DNA from: Falsihalocynthiibacter arcticus
Lineage (GTDB): Bacteria; Pseudomonadota; Alphaproteobacteria; Rhodobacterales; Rhodobacteraceae
DNA: 64,000 bases
Assembly: GCF_000812665.2 (NCBI RefSeq)
Contig: NZ_CP014327.1
Location: 2,075,501 to 2,139,500 of the forward strand
Direction of reading: 5' to 3'
Below, one piece after another: positions 26,365-33,801 of this stretch. A program made the position numbers and the translations under genes. The stretch's first letter is position 1. Each line of letters opens with the position of its first letter. Under the pieces are notes generated by a model. The model had not been told where the DNA came from. It made no database searches and saw nothing but the letters and a program-made list of their open reading frames with translations.

Positions 26365-27113
26365 CAGATGCTCCCCAAATCCTTCTGCACCACCACCTCA
26401 AGAAGTTGCGCTTGCCAACGTTCCAAGGAGAGTACGCAAAACAAGCCCAAATCTGTGCTGCTGAGAATAAGGACCACATCCAATATCTGGCGCGTCTGTG
26501 CGAGATGGAGTTAATTGACCGCGAACGGCGGATGATCGAAAGGCGGATCAAAGCGGCGAAGTTCCCCAGCACCAAAAGCCTGGATAGTTTTGACTTCAAG
26601 ATCATGCCCAGCTTGAACAAGCCACTGACGATGGACTTGGCTCGATGTGACTACGTGGATCGCAGAGAAAACATTATTGCCCTCGGCCCATCGGGAACGG
26701 GCAAGACCCACATAGCTTTAGGACTTGGATTAGCCGCGTGCCAAAGAGGGTTGAAAGTACGGTTCACGACGGCGGCAGCCTTGGTTCATGATCTGATAGA
26801 AGCCCAAGATGAGCTCCGATTGCAGCGCATGCAAAAGCAACTGACGAGCCAGAATCTGTTGATCATTGATGAATTAGGCTTCGTTCCTCTGAGTAAATCC
26901 GGCGCAGAATTGCTCTTTGAGGTGATCTCGCAGTGCTACGAACGTGGTTCCATCATCATAACCTCAAACCTGCCCTTTGATGAATGGACCGAAGTCTTTG
27001 GCTCAGAGCGGCTCACGGGAGCCTTGCTGGATCGTTTGACACATCACGTCCACATCCTTGAGATGAACGGCGAAAGCTATAGGCTCAAACACAGTCGTAA
27101 GAACCGCCAGTAG
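26361..27113 (+). CDS. istB: IS21 helper ATPase
   Basis: 250-residue AAA+ protein. Walker A GPSGTGKTHIALGLG near residue 110, Walker B LLIIDELGFVPLSKSG, sensor IIITSNLPFDEW. Translationally coupled to istA (ATGA overlap). It assists target selection and strand transfer by IstA. Confidence 0.93.
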   Translation: MTDAPQILLHHHLKKLRLPTFQGEYAKQAQICAAENKDHIQYLARLCEMELIDRERRMIERRIKAAKFPSTKSLDSFDFKIMPSLNKPLTMDLARCDYVDRRENIIALGPSGTGKTHIALGLGLAACQRGLKVRFTTAAALVHDLIEAQDELRLQRMQKQLTSQNLLIIDELGFVPLSKSGAELLFEVISQCYERGSIIITSNLPFDEWTEVFGSERLTGALLDRLTHHVHILEMNGESYRLKHSRKNRQ

Positions 27114-27137
27114 TCAAAACACATCAAGATCAGAACA

Positions 27138-27159
27138 ATGTTGGCCCATGGGCCAACAT
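27138..27159. repeat. 22-bp perfect palindrome and hairpin at the end of IS21
   Basis: A perfect palindrome centred on CCCATGGG, 25 bp after istB, followed by a second inverted repeat GCGCTTTGG (27160-27168) / CCAAAGCGC (27199-27207). Likely a transcription barrier within the right end of the IS. Confidence 0.5.
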
Positions 27160-27527
27160 GCGCTTTGGCACGCGTTAGCTATTTGGGGGCACGCGCACCA
27201 AAGCGCAGAACATCCGAGAACTCAGTGGACCAATTTTACGCCGCGATCTGGTCCCTTTTTACTCTGCGATTGACAGCGGCATTCACGGTGTAGACAAAAC
27301 CATTCAATAAATGCTCGCGTTAGTGGGGACAGTTTGCCAAAGGTGGCGCGCGCGACTCTGCCGTTTTTCTTATTACTGTGCCTTGCAGAGGCAATACACT
27401 ACGTTTTTTCGGAAATTGTGCTTTGGTTGCCAGAACGCATTTATGGATAGCTGCTGCCTTGTCCCGCCAAGATGTTTCGAAGCTTGACCTTTGGGTTGAC
27501 CGCGGTGAATGTCCGGTTTTCGCGGCG

Positions 27528-28747
27528 GGCTCAACTGATCGACGCAACACACTGTGCGAACTTCTCTGCGGGCGTTTGGTATTGCAAGGTCTTTCGAGGC
27601 CGTTCGTTTAACTGTCTGGCGATAGCACTAAGTTTTGCTTGGGAATGAGCAGATAAATCAGTTCCACGGGGTAGATACTGCCGAAGCAACCGGTTGGTGT
27701 TTTCGTTTGATCCTCGTTGCCAGGGCGATTGTGGGTCGCAAAAATAGACATCGACATCGGTTGCCATGGTCAGGCGCGTGTAATCTGCCAGTTCCTTCCC
27801 ACGATCCCATGTCAGAGATTTGTAAAGTTCGCGTGGCAACCTCTGAGCCGATTTGATCAGCCCAGAGACGACACTTTCGGTGTCCTTATTCGCAACCTTT
27901 ACCAGCATGACATACCGGGAATGGCGTTCGACAAGTGTCGCGATATAGCTGTTCTTTGAGCCTCCGATCAGGTCGCCCTCCCAGTGCCCCGGCACAGCCC
28001 GATCCTCGACGGATGCTGGTCTTTCGCTGATCGACACTGCATCCTTGATCTGGCCGAGACCATTGCGTTTGAGGCTGGCATGCTTGGAGCGGCGTATCGT
28101 GCGCTTGGCTCTCAAATGCTCGAGAAGTTCCTTCTTTAAAACCCCACGCGCCTGTATATAAAGGCTTCGATAGATCGTCTCGTGTGACACCTGTTTCTGC
28201 ACCTCTCCCGGGAATGCACGCTTCAGCCAGCCTGCAATCTGTTCGGGCGACCACTTTCGCCGCAGCTTAGCGGATACTGCGCGGCTCAATGCGGGGTGGC
28301 AAGCCAGCTTACACATCTTGGGACGCAATGCGCAGTCCCACGCGGCCTGGTCTGACGTCGTCGCACGATATCCAGCAGATCCACCGTTGCGCCGAACCTC
28401 GCGGCTGATGGTCGAAGGCGTACGACCCAACTGCCGTGCAATTGCGCGTAAGGAGTGCTTAATGCTGAGCCCCCGCGATATCTCTTCACGTTCACTGAGA
28501 CTAAGCGCCCGCTTGTCACGTTTCCGATCTGATGGACGGATGCCGCCCGTCGGTGAGATCACGGAAAAGACCGAAGATGATTGCCGGTAAAACACCCGAC
28601 CAATCGAACTCATCGACTCCCCACGCTGCCAACGGTCCCAGATCTCGGCACGCTGCTCAGCTGAATAATAAATCCTGCGGCGATACTTCATAATCAACAC
28701 TCCATCTTTTCCTAAAGATTAAAGTGTTGCGTCCACCTGTTGAGAAC
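27528..28747. mobile_element. IS30 family insertion sequence
   Basis: Imperfect terminal inverted repeats: GGGCTCAACTGATCGACGCA at the left and, reversed from the right end, GTTCTCAACAGGTGGACGCA, both running on into ACAC. They flank one intact transposase gene on the minus strand. No clear target duplication was seen. The 250 bp between IS21 and this IS (27281-27527) hold no recognisable gene apart from the tail of the interrupted small ORF. Confidence 0.82.
27531..28691 (-). CDS. IS30 family transposase
   Basis: 386 residues from ATG 28691. Two N-terminal HTH regions (YSAEQRAEIWDRWQRGESMSSIGRV and LSEREEISRGLSIKHSLRAIA then RTPSTISREVRRNGG) and a DDE domain with HWEGDLIGG, LTWDRGKELADY and SPWQRGSNENTNRLLRQYLP, the IS30 signature. 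Intact. The stop codon lies almost inside the left terminal repeat, as usual for this family. Confidence 0.92.
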   Translation of the reverse strand: MKYRRRIYYSAEQRAEIWDRWQRGESMSSIGRVFYRQSSSVFSVISPTGGIRPSDRKRDKRALSLSEREEISRGLSIKHSLRAIARQLGRTPSTISREVRRNGGSAGYRATTSDQAAWDCALRPKMCKLACHPALSRAVSAKLRRKWSPEQIAGWLKRAFPGEVQKQVSHETIYRSLYIQARGVLKKELLEHLRAKRTIRRSKHASLKRNGLGQIKDAVSISERPASVEDRAVPGHWEGDLIGGSKNSYIATLVERHSRYVMLVKVANKDTESVVSGLIKSAQRLPRELYKSLTWDRGKELADYTRLTMATDVDVYFCDPQSPWQRGSNENTNRLLRQYLPRGTDLSAHSQAKLSAIARQLNERPRKTLQYQTPAEKFAQCVASIS

Positions 28748-28988
28748 ACCGCCCTTAGTCTTGAATGATACGAACGGCCCTGACCTGTAATGCACCATGA
28801 CCGAAGATACTGCGGTTAGGCCCGCCATTGCAGCCATTCGATGCGTTCATAAGTCGACGAACCGAAGCCGCCTTCTCGCGGCAAGCAGGTTCAACGATCA
28901 AGTCTCGGAGATAATGTATGGTCGCTGCGCCCGAGTCTGCAGCTTTTTTCGGATCAGCATCAGGTGCCTGAACTGCATGACAGGCTGG

Positions 28989-29354
28989 TTACTCTTTGGC
29001 CGCAGCATCGTAGATGGAGCGCGCAGCGTCGATTGTAGCAAGGTTATCCAAGGCCCAATGCCCCAATGCGCGGACGGGTTCGCGGAATGATTGGCCCATG
29101 GGCGTAAGATTGTATTCCACCTTTGGCGGGATCGTCGGATGGTAAGTCCGGTTGACCAAACCGTCTCGTTCCAGCTCTTTCAGAGTTAGGCTGAGCATGC
29201 GTTGCGAGATGCCCAAATTCCGCTTCAGTTCATTGAAGCGGAGCGTCCCATATTGGGCCAGAGAAATGATGACAAGGACGCTCCAGCGATCACCAACACG
29301 CGACAACACTTCGTTGATCCGTTTGCAATCCGGGCATTGCTGTGAGTCTAACAT
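28989..29354 (-). CDS. HxlR family redox/electrophile-responsive regulator
   Basis: A 121-residue winged helix: NEVLSRVGDRWSVLVIISL, LRFNELKRNLGISQRMLSLTLKELERDGLVNR, YHPTIPPKVEYNLTPMG. An N-terminal CPDC pair (residues 7-10) matches the redox-sensing cysteine position of HxlR proteins such as YodB and QorR. It diverges from the nitroreductase and quinone oxidoreductase genes, which it probably represses until quinone or disulfide stress. Confidence 0.88.
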   Translation of the reverse strand: MLDSQQCPDCKRINEVLSRVGDRWSVLVIISLAQYGTLRFNELKRNLGISQRMLSLTLKELERDGLVNRTYHPTIPPKVEYNLTPMGQSFREPVRALGHWALDNLATIDAARSIYDAAAKE

Positions 29355-29479
29355 GTCGGTTCCCTTTTTGTGACCGAGGTTCTTTTCTGTGCCTTCTTGC
29401 GACTCAGGTAGGTTCTTAATACATCGTCGGTAACAAAAGTATACCGCACTGCCCGAGTGCCCACAATAGGATCGATTTC

Positions 29480-30121
29480 ATGACCAACAATACCCTACTC
29501 GAACAATTGAACTGGCGTTATGCGACCAAGAAAATGGACGCGACCAAGTCGGTCCCACAAGACAAGCTCGATGCTATCATCGAAGCGGTTCGCATGGCGC
29601 CAACATCAAGTGGAACCCAACCCTTTGAGTTGATTGTCGTGACAAACCCCGAGAAATTGGCCGAAATTCGAAAAGCCGCGGGCGATCAGGCCCAGATCAC
29701 GGATGGCTCACACCTGTTGGTATTTGCAGCCTGGGATAACTACACGGCTGACCGCATCGACGAGGTCACAGATCTCAATGTCGAAGCACGCGGCGATTTG
29801 CCAATGCTGAACGCATATTACGATAATCTGAAAAACAACTATCTGCCGCGCGACACCGAGGTTAATTACGCGCACGCCGCCCGCCAAGCCTATATCGCGT
29901 TGGGAGTTGCGCTGGTGGCTGCCGCCGAACAACAAGTCGACAGCACCCCGATGGAAGGTTTTGACCCAAGTAAGGTCGATGAGATTTTGGGGTTATCGGA
30001 GCGCGGATTGCGGTCAGTTGTTCTGTTGCCCCTAGGCTACCGTGATCCAACCGGAGATTGGCTGTTGCCAATGAAGAAAGTGCGCAAGTCAGCTGAAACT
30101 ATGGTTAGCTACGTCGACTAA
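29480..30121 (+). CDS. NAD(P)H nitroreductase / quinone reductase
   Basis: A 213-residue FMN nitroreductase: LNWRYATKKMDATK, RMAPTSSGTQPFELIVV (FMN contact loop), AARQAYIALGVALVAAAEQQVDS and VVLLPLGYRDPTGDW. This resembles the NfsB/DrgA group, two-electron reductases of nitroaromatics and quinones. It is the first gene downstream of the divergent HxlR promoter, 100 bp before the medium-chain oxidoreductase, with which it may form an operon. Confidence 0.85.
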   Translation: MTNNTLLEQLNWRYATKKMDATKSVPQDKLDAIIEAVRMAPTSSGTQPFELIVVTNPEKLAEIRKAAGDQAQITDGSHLLVFAAWDNYTADRIDEVTDLNVEARGDLPMLNAYYDNLKNNYLPRDTEVNYAHAARQAYIALGVALVAAAEQQVDSTPMEGFDPSKVDEILGLSERGLRSVVLLPLGYRDPTGDWLLPMKKVRKSAETMVSYVD

Positions 30122-30221
30122 CCAATTAAATCACACCTCAAAATTGCGCCCCCGATCCAAGCAGGTCTCGATGATTGCTTGCTTGGCTCTGAGCAAATTT
30201 TATTCAAGAAAGTGAACAAAG

Positions 30222-31355
30222 ATGTCCCTGCCCGAAACATATCTCCAGATGATCTCCACAGTTAGTACTGATGGTGAGCTTCAAATGCGCCTTGCAGCAA
30301 AAAAAATGCCAACACCGGGTCCGGATGAAGTCTTGGTACGCATTGAGGCGACCCCTATTAACCCGTCAGATCAAGGCGTGATGTTTGGCTGGTCGTCGAT
30401 GGACAAGGCAACGTCGACGGGCACAGGCGCCGACACGATCCTAAAAGCCCCGGTGTCAAAACACGGCATGCAAGTGATGAAAGCACGTGTTGGTCAAGAT
30501 CTGTCCATTGGCAACGAGGGCAGTGGTACTGTTGTTGCTGTCGGTGAGAACGCACAAGGGCTTATGGGCAAACTGGTTGGCCTCATGGGCGGGGAAATGT
30601 ATGCGCAATACCGGTTAGTCAAGGCGGCGATGTGTTTGCCCCTTGGTCCAGACCATACAGCAAAAGATGGTGCCGCCTGCTTCGTCAATCCACTTACGGC
30701 GTCGTCCATGGTAGAAGCCATGCAGCTTGAGGGGCACACCGCGCTTGTCCACACAGCAGCCGCCTCAAACTTGGGCCAAATGTTGAACCGCATCTGTCAA
30801 GCTGACGGCGTACAACTGGTGAATATCGTTCGCTCCGAAGCGCAGGAAAAATTGTTGCGCGATATGGGCGCTCAGTATGTCGTTGATAGCTCCAAAGACA
30901 GCTTTATGGCTGATTTAACAGATGCCGTACACGAAACCGGCGCTACCTTGGCTTTTGATGCGACTGGTGGCGGACGGCTGGCGTCAGATATCCTAAGCGC
31001 AATGGAAGCCGCGGCTGCACGTACACCGGGAGCTTATAGCATCTATGGCTCCGTGAAGCACAAACAAGTCTACCTTTATGGTGGTTTAGACACATCCGAG
31101 ACGATCCTCACGCGCGGATATGGTATGGCGTGGGGCGTTGGCGGATGGTTGTTGCCCAACTTTCTTGCCCGCGTTGGTCAAGAGGCTGCTGATCGTATGC
31201 GCGCGCGCGTTGTGCAGGAATTAACGACAACCTTTGCAAATGACTACTCTGATGAGATTTCGCTTGCCGATGCGCTGCAGTCCGAAGTCGTGGCGCGCTA
31301 CAATGCCAAAAAGACAGGTGCAAAGTTCCTAATCAATCCGCAGCTTCCGATGTAA
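30222..31355 (+). CDS. Zinc-independent medium-chain dehydrogenase/quinone oxidoreductase
   Basis: 377 residues of the MDR superfamily. The GroES-like N-terminus contains VLVRIEATPINPSDQGVMFG and GNEGSGTVVAVG; the Rossmann part has TALVHTAAASNLGQMLNRIC and LAFDATGGGRLASDILSAM. Zinc ligands of alcohol dehydrogenases are missing, pointing to quinone or enone reduction. A roughly 40-residue insert after ATPINPSDQG is unusual. It follows the nitroreductase and probably shares HxlR control. Confidence 0.82.
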   Translation: MSLPETYLQMISTVSTDGELQMRLAAKKMPTPGPDEVLVRIEATPINPSDQGVMFGWSSMDKATSTGTGADTILKAPVSKHGMQVMKARVGQDLSIGNEGSGTVVAVGENAQGLMGKLVGLMGGEMYAQYRLVKAAMCLPLGPDHTAKDGAACFVNPLTASSMVEAMQLEGHTALVHTAAASNLGQMLNRICQADGVQLVNIVRSEAQEKLLRDMGAQYVVDSSKDSFMADLTDAVHETGATLAFDATGGGRLASDILSAMEAAAARTPGAYSIYGSVKHKQVYLYGGLDTSETILTRGYGMAWGVGGWLLPNFLARVGQEAADRMRARVVQELTTTFANDYSDEISLADALQSEVVARYNAKKTGAKFLINPQLPM

Positions 31356-31961
31356 CGCGATTGCAGGAAAGGTTGCCAATATCCGCTCCGACACTTCAGT
31401 GTGTTGGGGCGTGACCTGCGCCCAATTTTCCTTGGGCGGACAAGGTGAGCTTTCGCTGCGACTGCCCCAAGAGCTGTTTAATGTGTGATCCTTGACCACC
31501 TCGTCGGCGCGGCAGCGTCAAAACTAACGCATTTGCAGCAATTATCTTGTTGCGAGCGCACGCAGCACAAAAATAAAATTCACAGTGTGGGCTCGGGGCC
31601 GCCTCCCGCACCACAACGCAGAGCGGATCTCACCGCGCACCTGCCGCGAGCTCACACTTTCCGCCCTAACAGTCCGTGTCTGGCCACGGCGGTGAGTTCG
31701 TCGGCCCAGAACTGACAAAAGTCTTCAATTTTGATACCAATAAGAAATTCAAACGGCGGTTTCCCCCGTCTGAACAAGCGGTAACTTGCTACGGTTTGAA
31801 GCCGTTGTTTTTCCAGCAACATCGCGCTCAACCAAACGGCCCAAACTGGCGACCCTGCGCTTTTTAAGCGTCGGTCCGCTGATTTCAGGATCAACCGAAA
31901 ATATACTGAGTATTAGTTAGATAGGCGAATTAGAGTCTTAATTAAATAACGGAGACTTAAT
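31356..31961. other. Intergenic region, no gene recognised
   Basis: About 600 bp. Short ORFs on both strands lack domains and ribosome sites. The last 60 bp are AT-rich and probably contain the promoter of the EF-hand gene. Confidence 0.45.
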
Positions 31962-32180
31962 ATGAAAACTGTCCTCGCAACGACCGCCGCCATTCTTGCT
32001 TTTACTGTTCCTACTAGGGCTGCCAGCGTGTCCGAACTGGATACCAATGGGGATGGAATGGTGACAAATGACGAGCTGAAAATCGTCAATCCTGAAATCA
32101 CCGATGAAACCTTTGCCGCTATGGATACTAATGGCGGCGGTTCGCTGGACGACGAAGAACTCAGCGCCGCCGACCAATAA
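31962..32180 (+). CDS. Small exported EF-hand protein
   Basis: 72 residues. Signal peptide MKTVLATTAAILAFTVPTRA, then two EF-hand loops: DTNGDGMVTNDE, canonical, and DTNGGGSLDDEE, in which the fifth position is Gly instead of an acidic or Asn ligand. A periplasmic Ca2+-binding protein of the short calmodulin-like type. ATG 31962 follows GGAGACTT. A terminator follows. Confidence 0.82.
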   Translation: MKTVLATTAAILAFTVPTRAASVSELDTNGDGMVTNDELKIVNPEITDETFAAMDTNGGGSLDDEELSAADQ

Positions 32181-32216
32181 AGTAAACCCCGAGAGCTTAT
32201 CAGAGCTCTTGTAGAA

Positions 32217-32258
32217 GTGTGATGCTCGGCGCTTCCCGGCTGGGCATCACTTTTCCTT
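32217..32258 (+). terminator. Intrinsic terminator after the EF-hand gene
   Basis: GTGATGCTCGGC pairs with GCTGGGCATCAC around CGCTTCCCG and is followed by TTTTCCTT. Confidence 0.75.
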
Positions 32259-32606
32259 CAATCGATCATTCACAGGCCCGTTTTGCGCAGGCAGTTGGTG
32301 ACGTGTTCAATTCCCTTCTGAGCCCAATTTACTGCAATGCAGCCAAGGTTTTCTCCAGTTATATTGGGTTCTGCGATATGCTCTCAGACACTTGAAACAA
32401 GCCCGTTTGGACCGCATTGATTTGACGCTTCAAAGCCGTACAGCTGGGCTGGATGCGCTGGCAGTCATCGTACCGTTGTTAGACAGCGGCCCTATGTCCA
32501 CATCAATTCTTTCGTTGTCTTGCCTCTTTTTTATTAAATTTGTCGCCGCTGTTTTCGTGAATTCCGCAGAGGACCACTTGATCCTCAGGCAGTAATGGAG
32601 ACGCAA
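32259..32606. other. Intergenic region, no gene recognised
   Basis: About 350 bp with only weak ORFs (for example 32392-32595) lacking recognisable domains. It precedes the excisionase-like gene. Confidence 0.4.
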
Positions 32607-32834
32607 ATGAAACGCCCAAAATACTATACTACGAACCAAGTCGCGGATATTTTCGGGAAACACCCTCGAACCATCCGCGACTGGATTTTGACAGGCTGTC
32701 TTACCCCTGACGGGCTGGTAAAGCTTGAAGCCGCCAAGTTCGGTAAATCTTGGCAGGTGAGGGATGTATGGCTGGTGCTCTTCGAACATCGAGTCCGGCC
32801 CGATGACGGGCGGCCGGATCTCGATCTCGAATGA
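32607..32834 (+). CDS. AlpA/MerR-like helix-turn-helix protein, candidate excisionase
   Basis: 75 residues from ATG 32607 behind GGAG. A winged-helix start (YYTTNQVADIFGKHPRTIRDWILTGCL) resembles HTH_17 proteins of the AlpA/excisionase type, with an acidic C-terminus. It lies immediately before the integrase remnant beside attR, the position expected of a recombination directionality factor. Function inferred from fold and context. Confidence 0.65.
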   Translation: MKRPKYYTTNQVADIFGKHPRTIRDWILTGCLTPDGLVKLEAAKFGKSWQVRDVWLVLFEHRVRPDDGRPDLDLE

Positions 32835-32919
32835 GCTGCCATTTTTCTCCAACGAATGAAGCGACGTTTTGACACTGCAAGGCATGCTTATAGACTAGCT
32901 TATATGGGGGGGCGGAGTG

Positions 32920-33606
32920 AGGCTTTCCAAAAGATAGCGAGATATTCAACGTAAAAAGCACCCATCGTTCGAAGGGAGGTGCAGTTCCATGGACGGATGA
33001 AGATGAAAAACAGTTTCTTAGCCGACATGAGGCGGGAACTATGGCGCGCAATACTGCAGGGAGAGTTGGCGATACTCACTTGTCGGGACCAGAAAATGTA
33101 AAGATAAAAAAAGACAAAAAAACCTTAGCATGGCAACCGAGAAAGAAAGGCTCGCAACCAGTGCAGATTCGAATGGAGAAGGATTTTTTAGACGAAATCT
33201 CTGGTTTGTCGGATGGATGTAAAACATTCATGATAACTGAAAAGGGGCTCCTTTTGCATCTTCAAACTCGCTCGACAACCGAATTCGAAAGTGGATCATT
33301 CAAGCTGGCCTCGTCGATGATGAAGGGCGATCCAATTGGTCTCAACGCGGAATACGTAAACGTGTCGCTGAGAATATCGTTGAGCAGATTGGTTCTACCC
33401 ATGAAGTTATGGCGTACTTGTCTCATGGTGACGAAAAAACTGCCGCAATCTATACCAGAAAAGCAGATCGTGAACGTTTGGCAGATATGGCTGCTGACCG
33501 CTTGGAGCAACACAAAAAAACACAGAGTGTCCCAGGCGGATATTGCCGTGGGACACTTTCTAAGCGAAGGTCCAATAAAGTATGGGGTTTCACACAAAGG
33601 TGGTAG
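32920..33606 (+). pseudogene. Tyrosine recombinase (island integrase), decayed
   Basis: From about 32920 the frame reads VKSTHRSKGGAVPWTDEDEK, then GTMAR joined to TAGRVGDTHL, where related integrases have about seven more residues before the catalytic Arg. WQPRKKGSQPVQIRM and FMITEKG follow. After a G4 run (33244-33247) the frame shifts; one more G gives APFASSNSLDNRIRKW. The HxxR His is Arg (SQRGIRK). The last His and Tyr are present in LSHGDEKTAAIYTRKADRERLAD. The N-terminal core-binding domain is absent. The stop lies within the attachment repeat. Confidence 0.82.
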
Positions 33607-33616
33607 TCCATAGGGG
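33592..33616. repeat. Island attachment site at tRNA-Glu
   Basis: A 25-bp copy identical to 10007-10031. It covers the last 16 nt of tRNA-Glu (with CCA) and 9 bp downstream. Confidence 0.85.
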
Positions 33617-33675
33617 AGTTGAACCCCTCTTTCCAGGTTGAAAACCTAGCGTCCTAACCGATAGACGAATGGACC
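33601..33675 (-). tRNA. tRNA-Glu (UUC)
   Basis: 75 nt including an encoded CCA. Acceptor GGTCCAT / ATGGACT, D-arm GTCTATCGGTTAGGAC, anticodon arm CTAGG-TTTTCAA-CCTGG with anticodon TTC, variable AAAGA, T-arm GGGG-TTCAACT-CCCC. It is the integration target of the island. Confidence 0.95.
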
Positions 33676-33801
33676 ATACCTTGTGTGAGACGGGTTTTAG
33701 GGTTTGTGCGTGGTTGGTGCAAGGGTAAATTTGCTAAAATTGCGAAAAAAACTTCGAAACTTAAAAAAGTGAAATGAACAGGCTTTTGAGGCCTTTAAAC
33801 A

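Larger units (their letters stand above)
24799..27275. mobile_element. IS21 family insertion sequence
   Basis: Ends begin TGCGTATCGCAG (left) and TGTCAATCGCAG (right, reversed), with a second shared block AGTAAAAA further in, typical of multiple IS21 terminal repeats. A 5-bp GCGGC duplication flanks it at 24794-24798 and 27276-27280. Both istA and istB are intact, so the copy looks recent and possibly active. Confidence 0.88.
10007..33616. mobile_element. Genomic island integrated at tRNA-Glu
   Basis: A 25-bp perfect direct repeat (10007-10031 and 33592-33616) bounds this region. It contains the last 16 nt of the tRNA-Glu gene plus 9 bp beyond it. The intact tRNA is at the right end, next to a decayed tyrosine recombinase and an AlpA-like gene, as expected for an element inserted into a tRNA 3' end. 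Inside are four IS families, several gene remnants and accessory cargo; outside are conserved chromosomal genes. The integrase is damaged, so the island is probably fixed. Confidence 0.85.
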
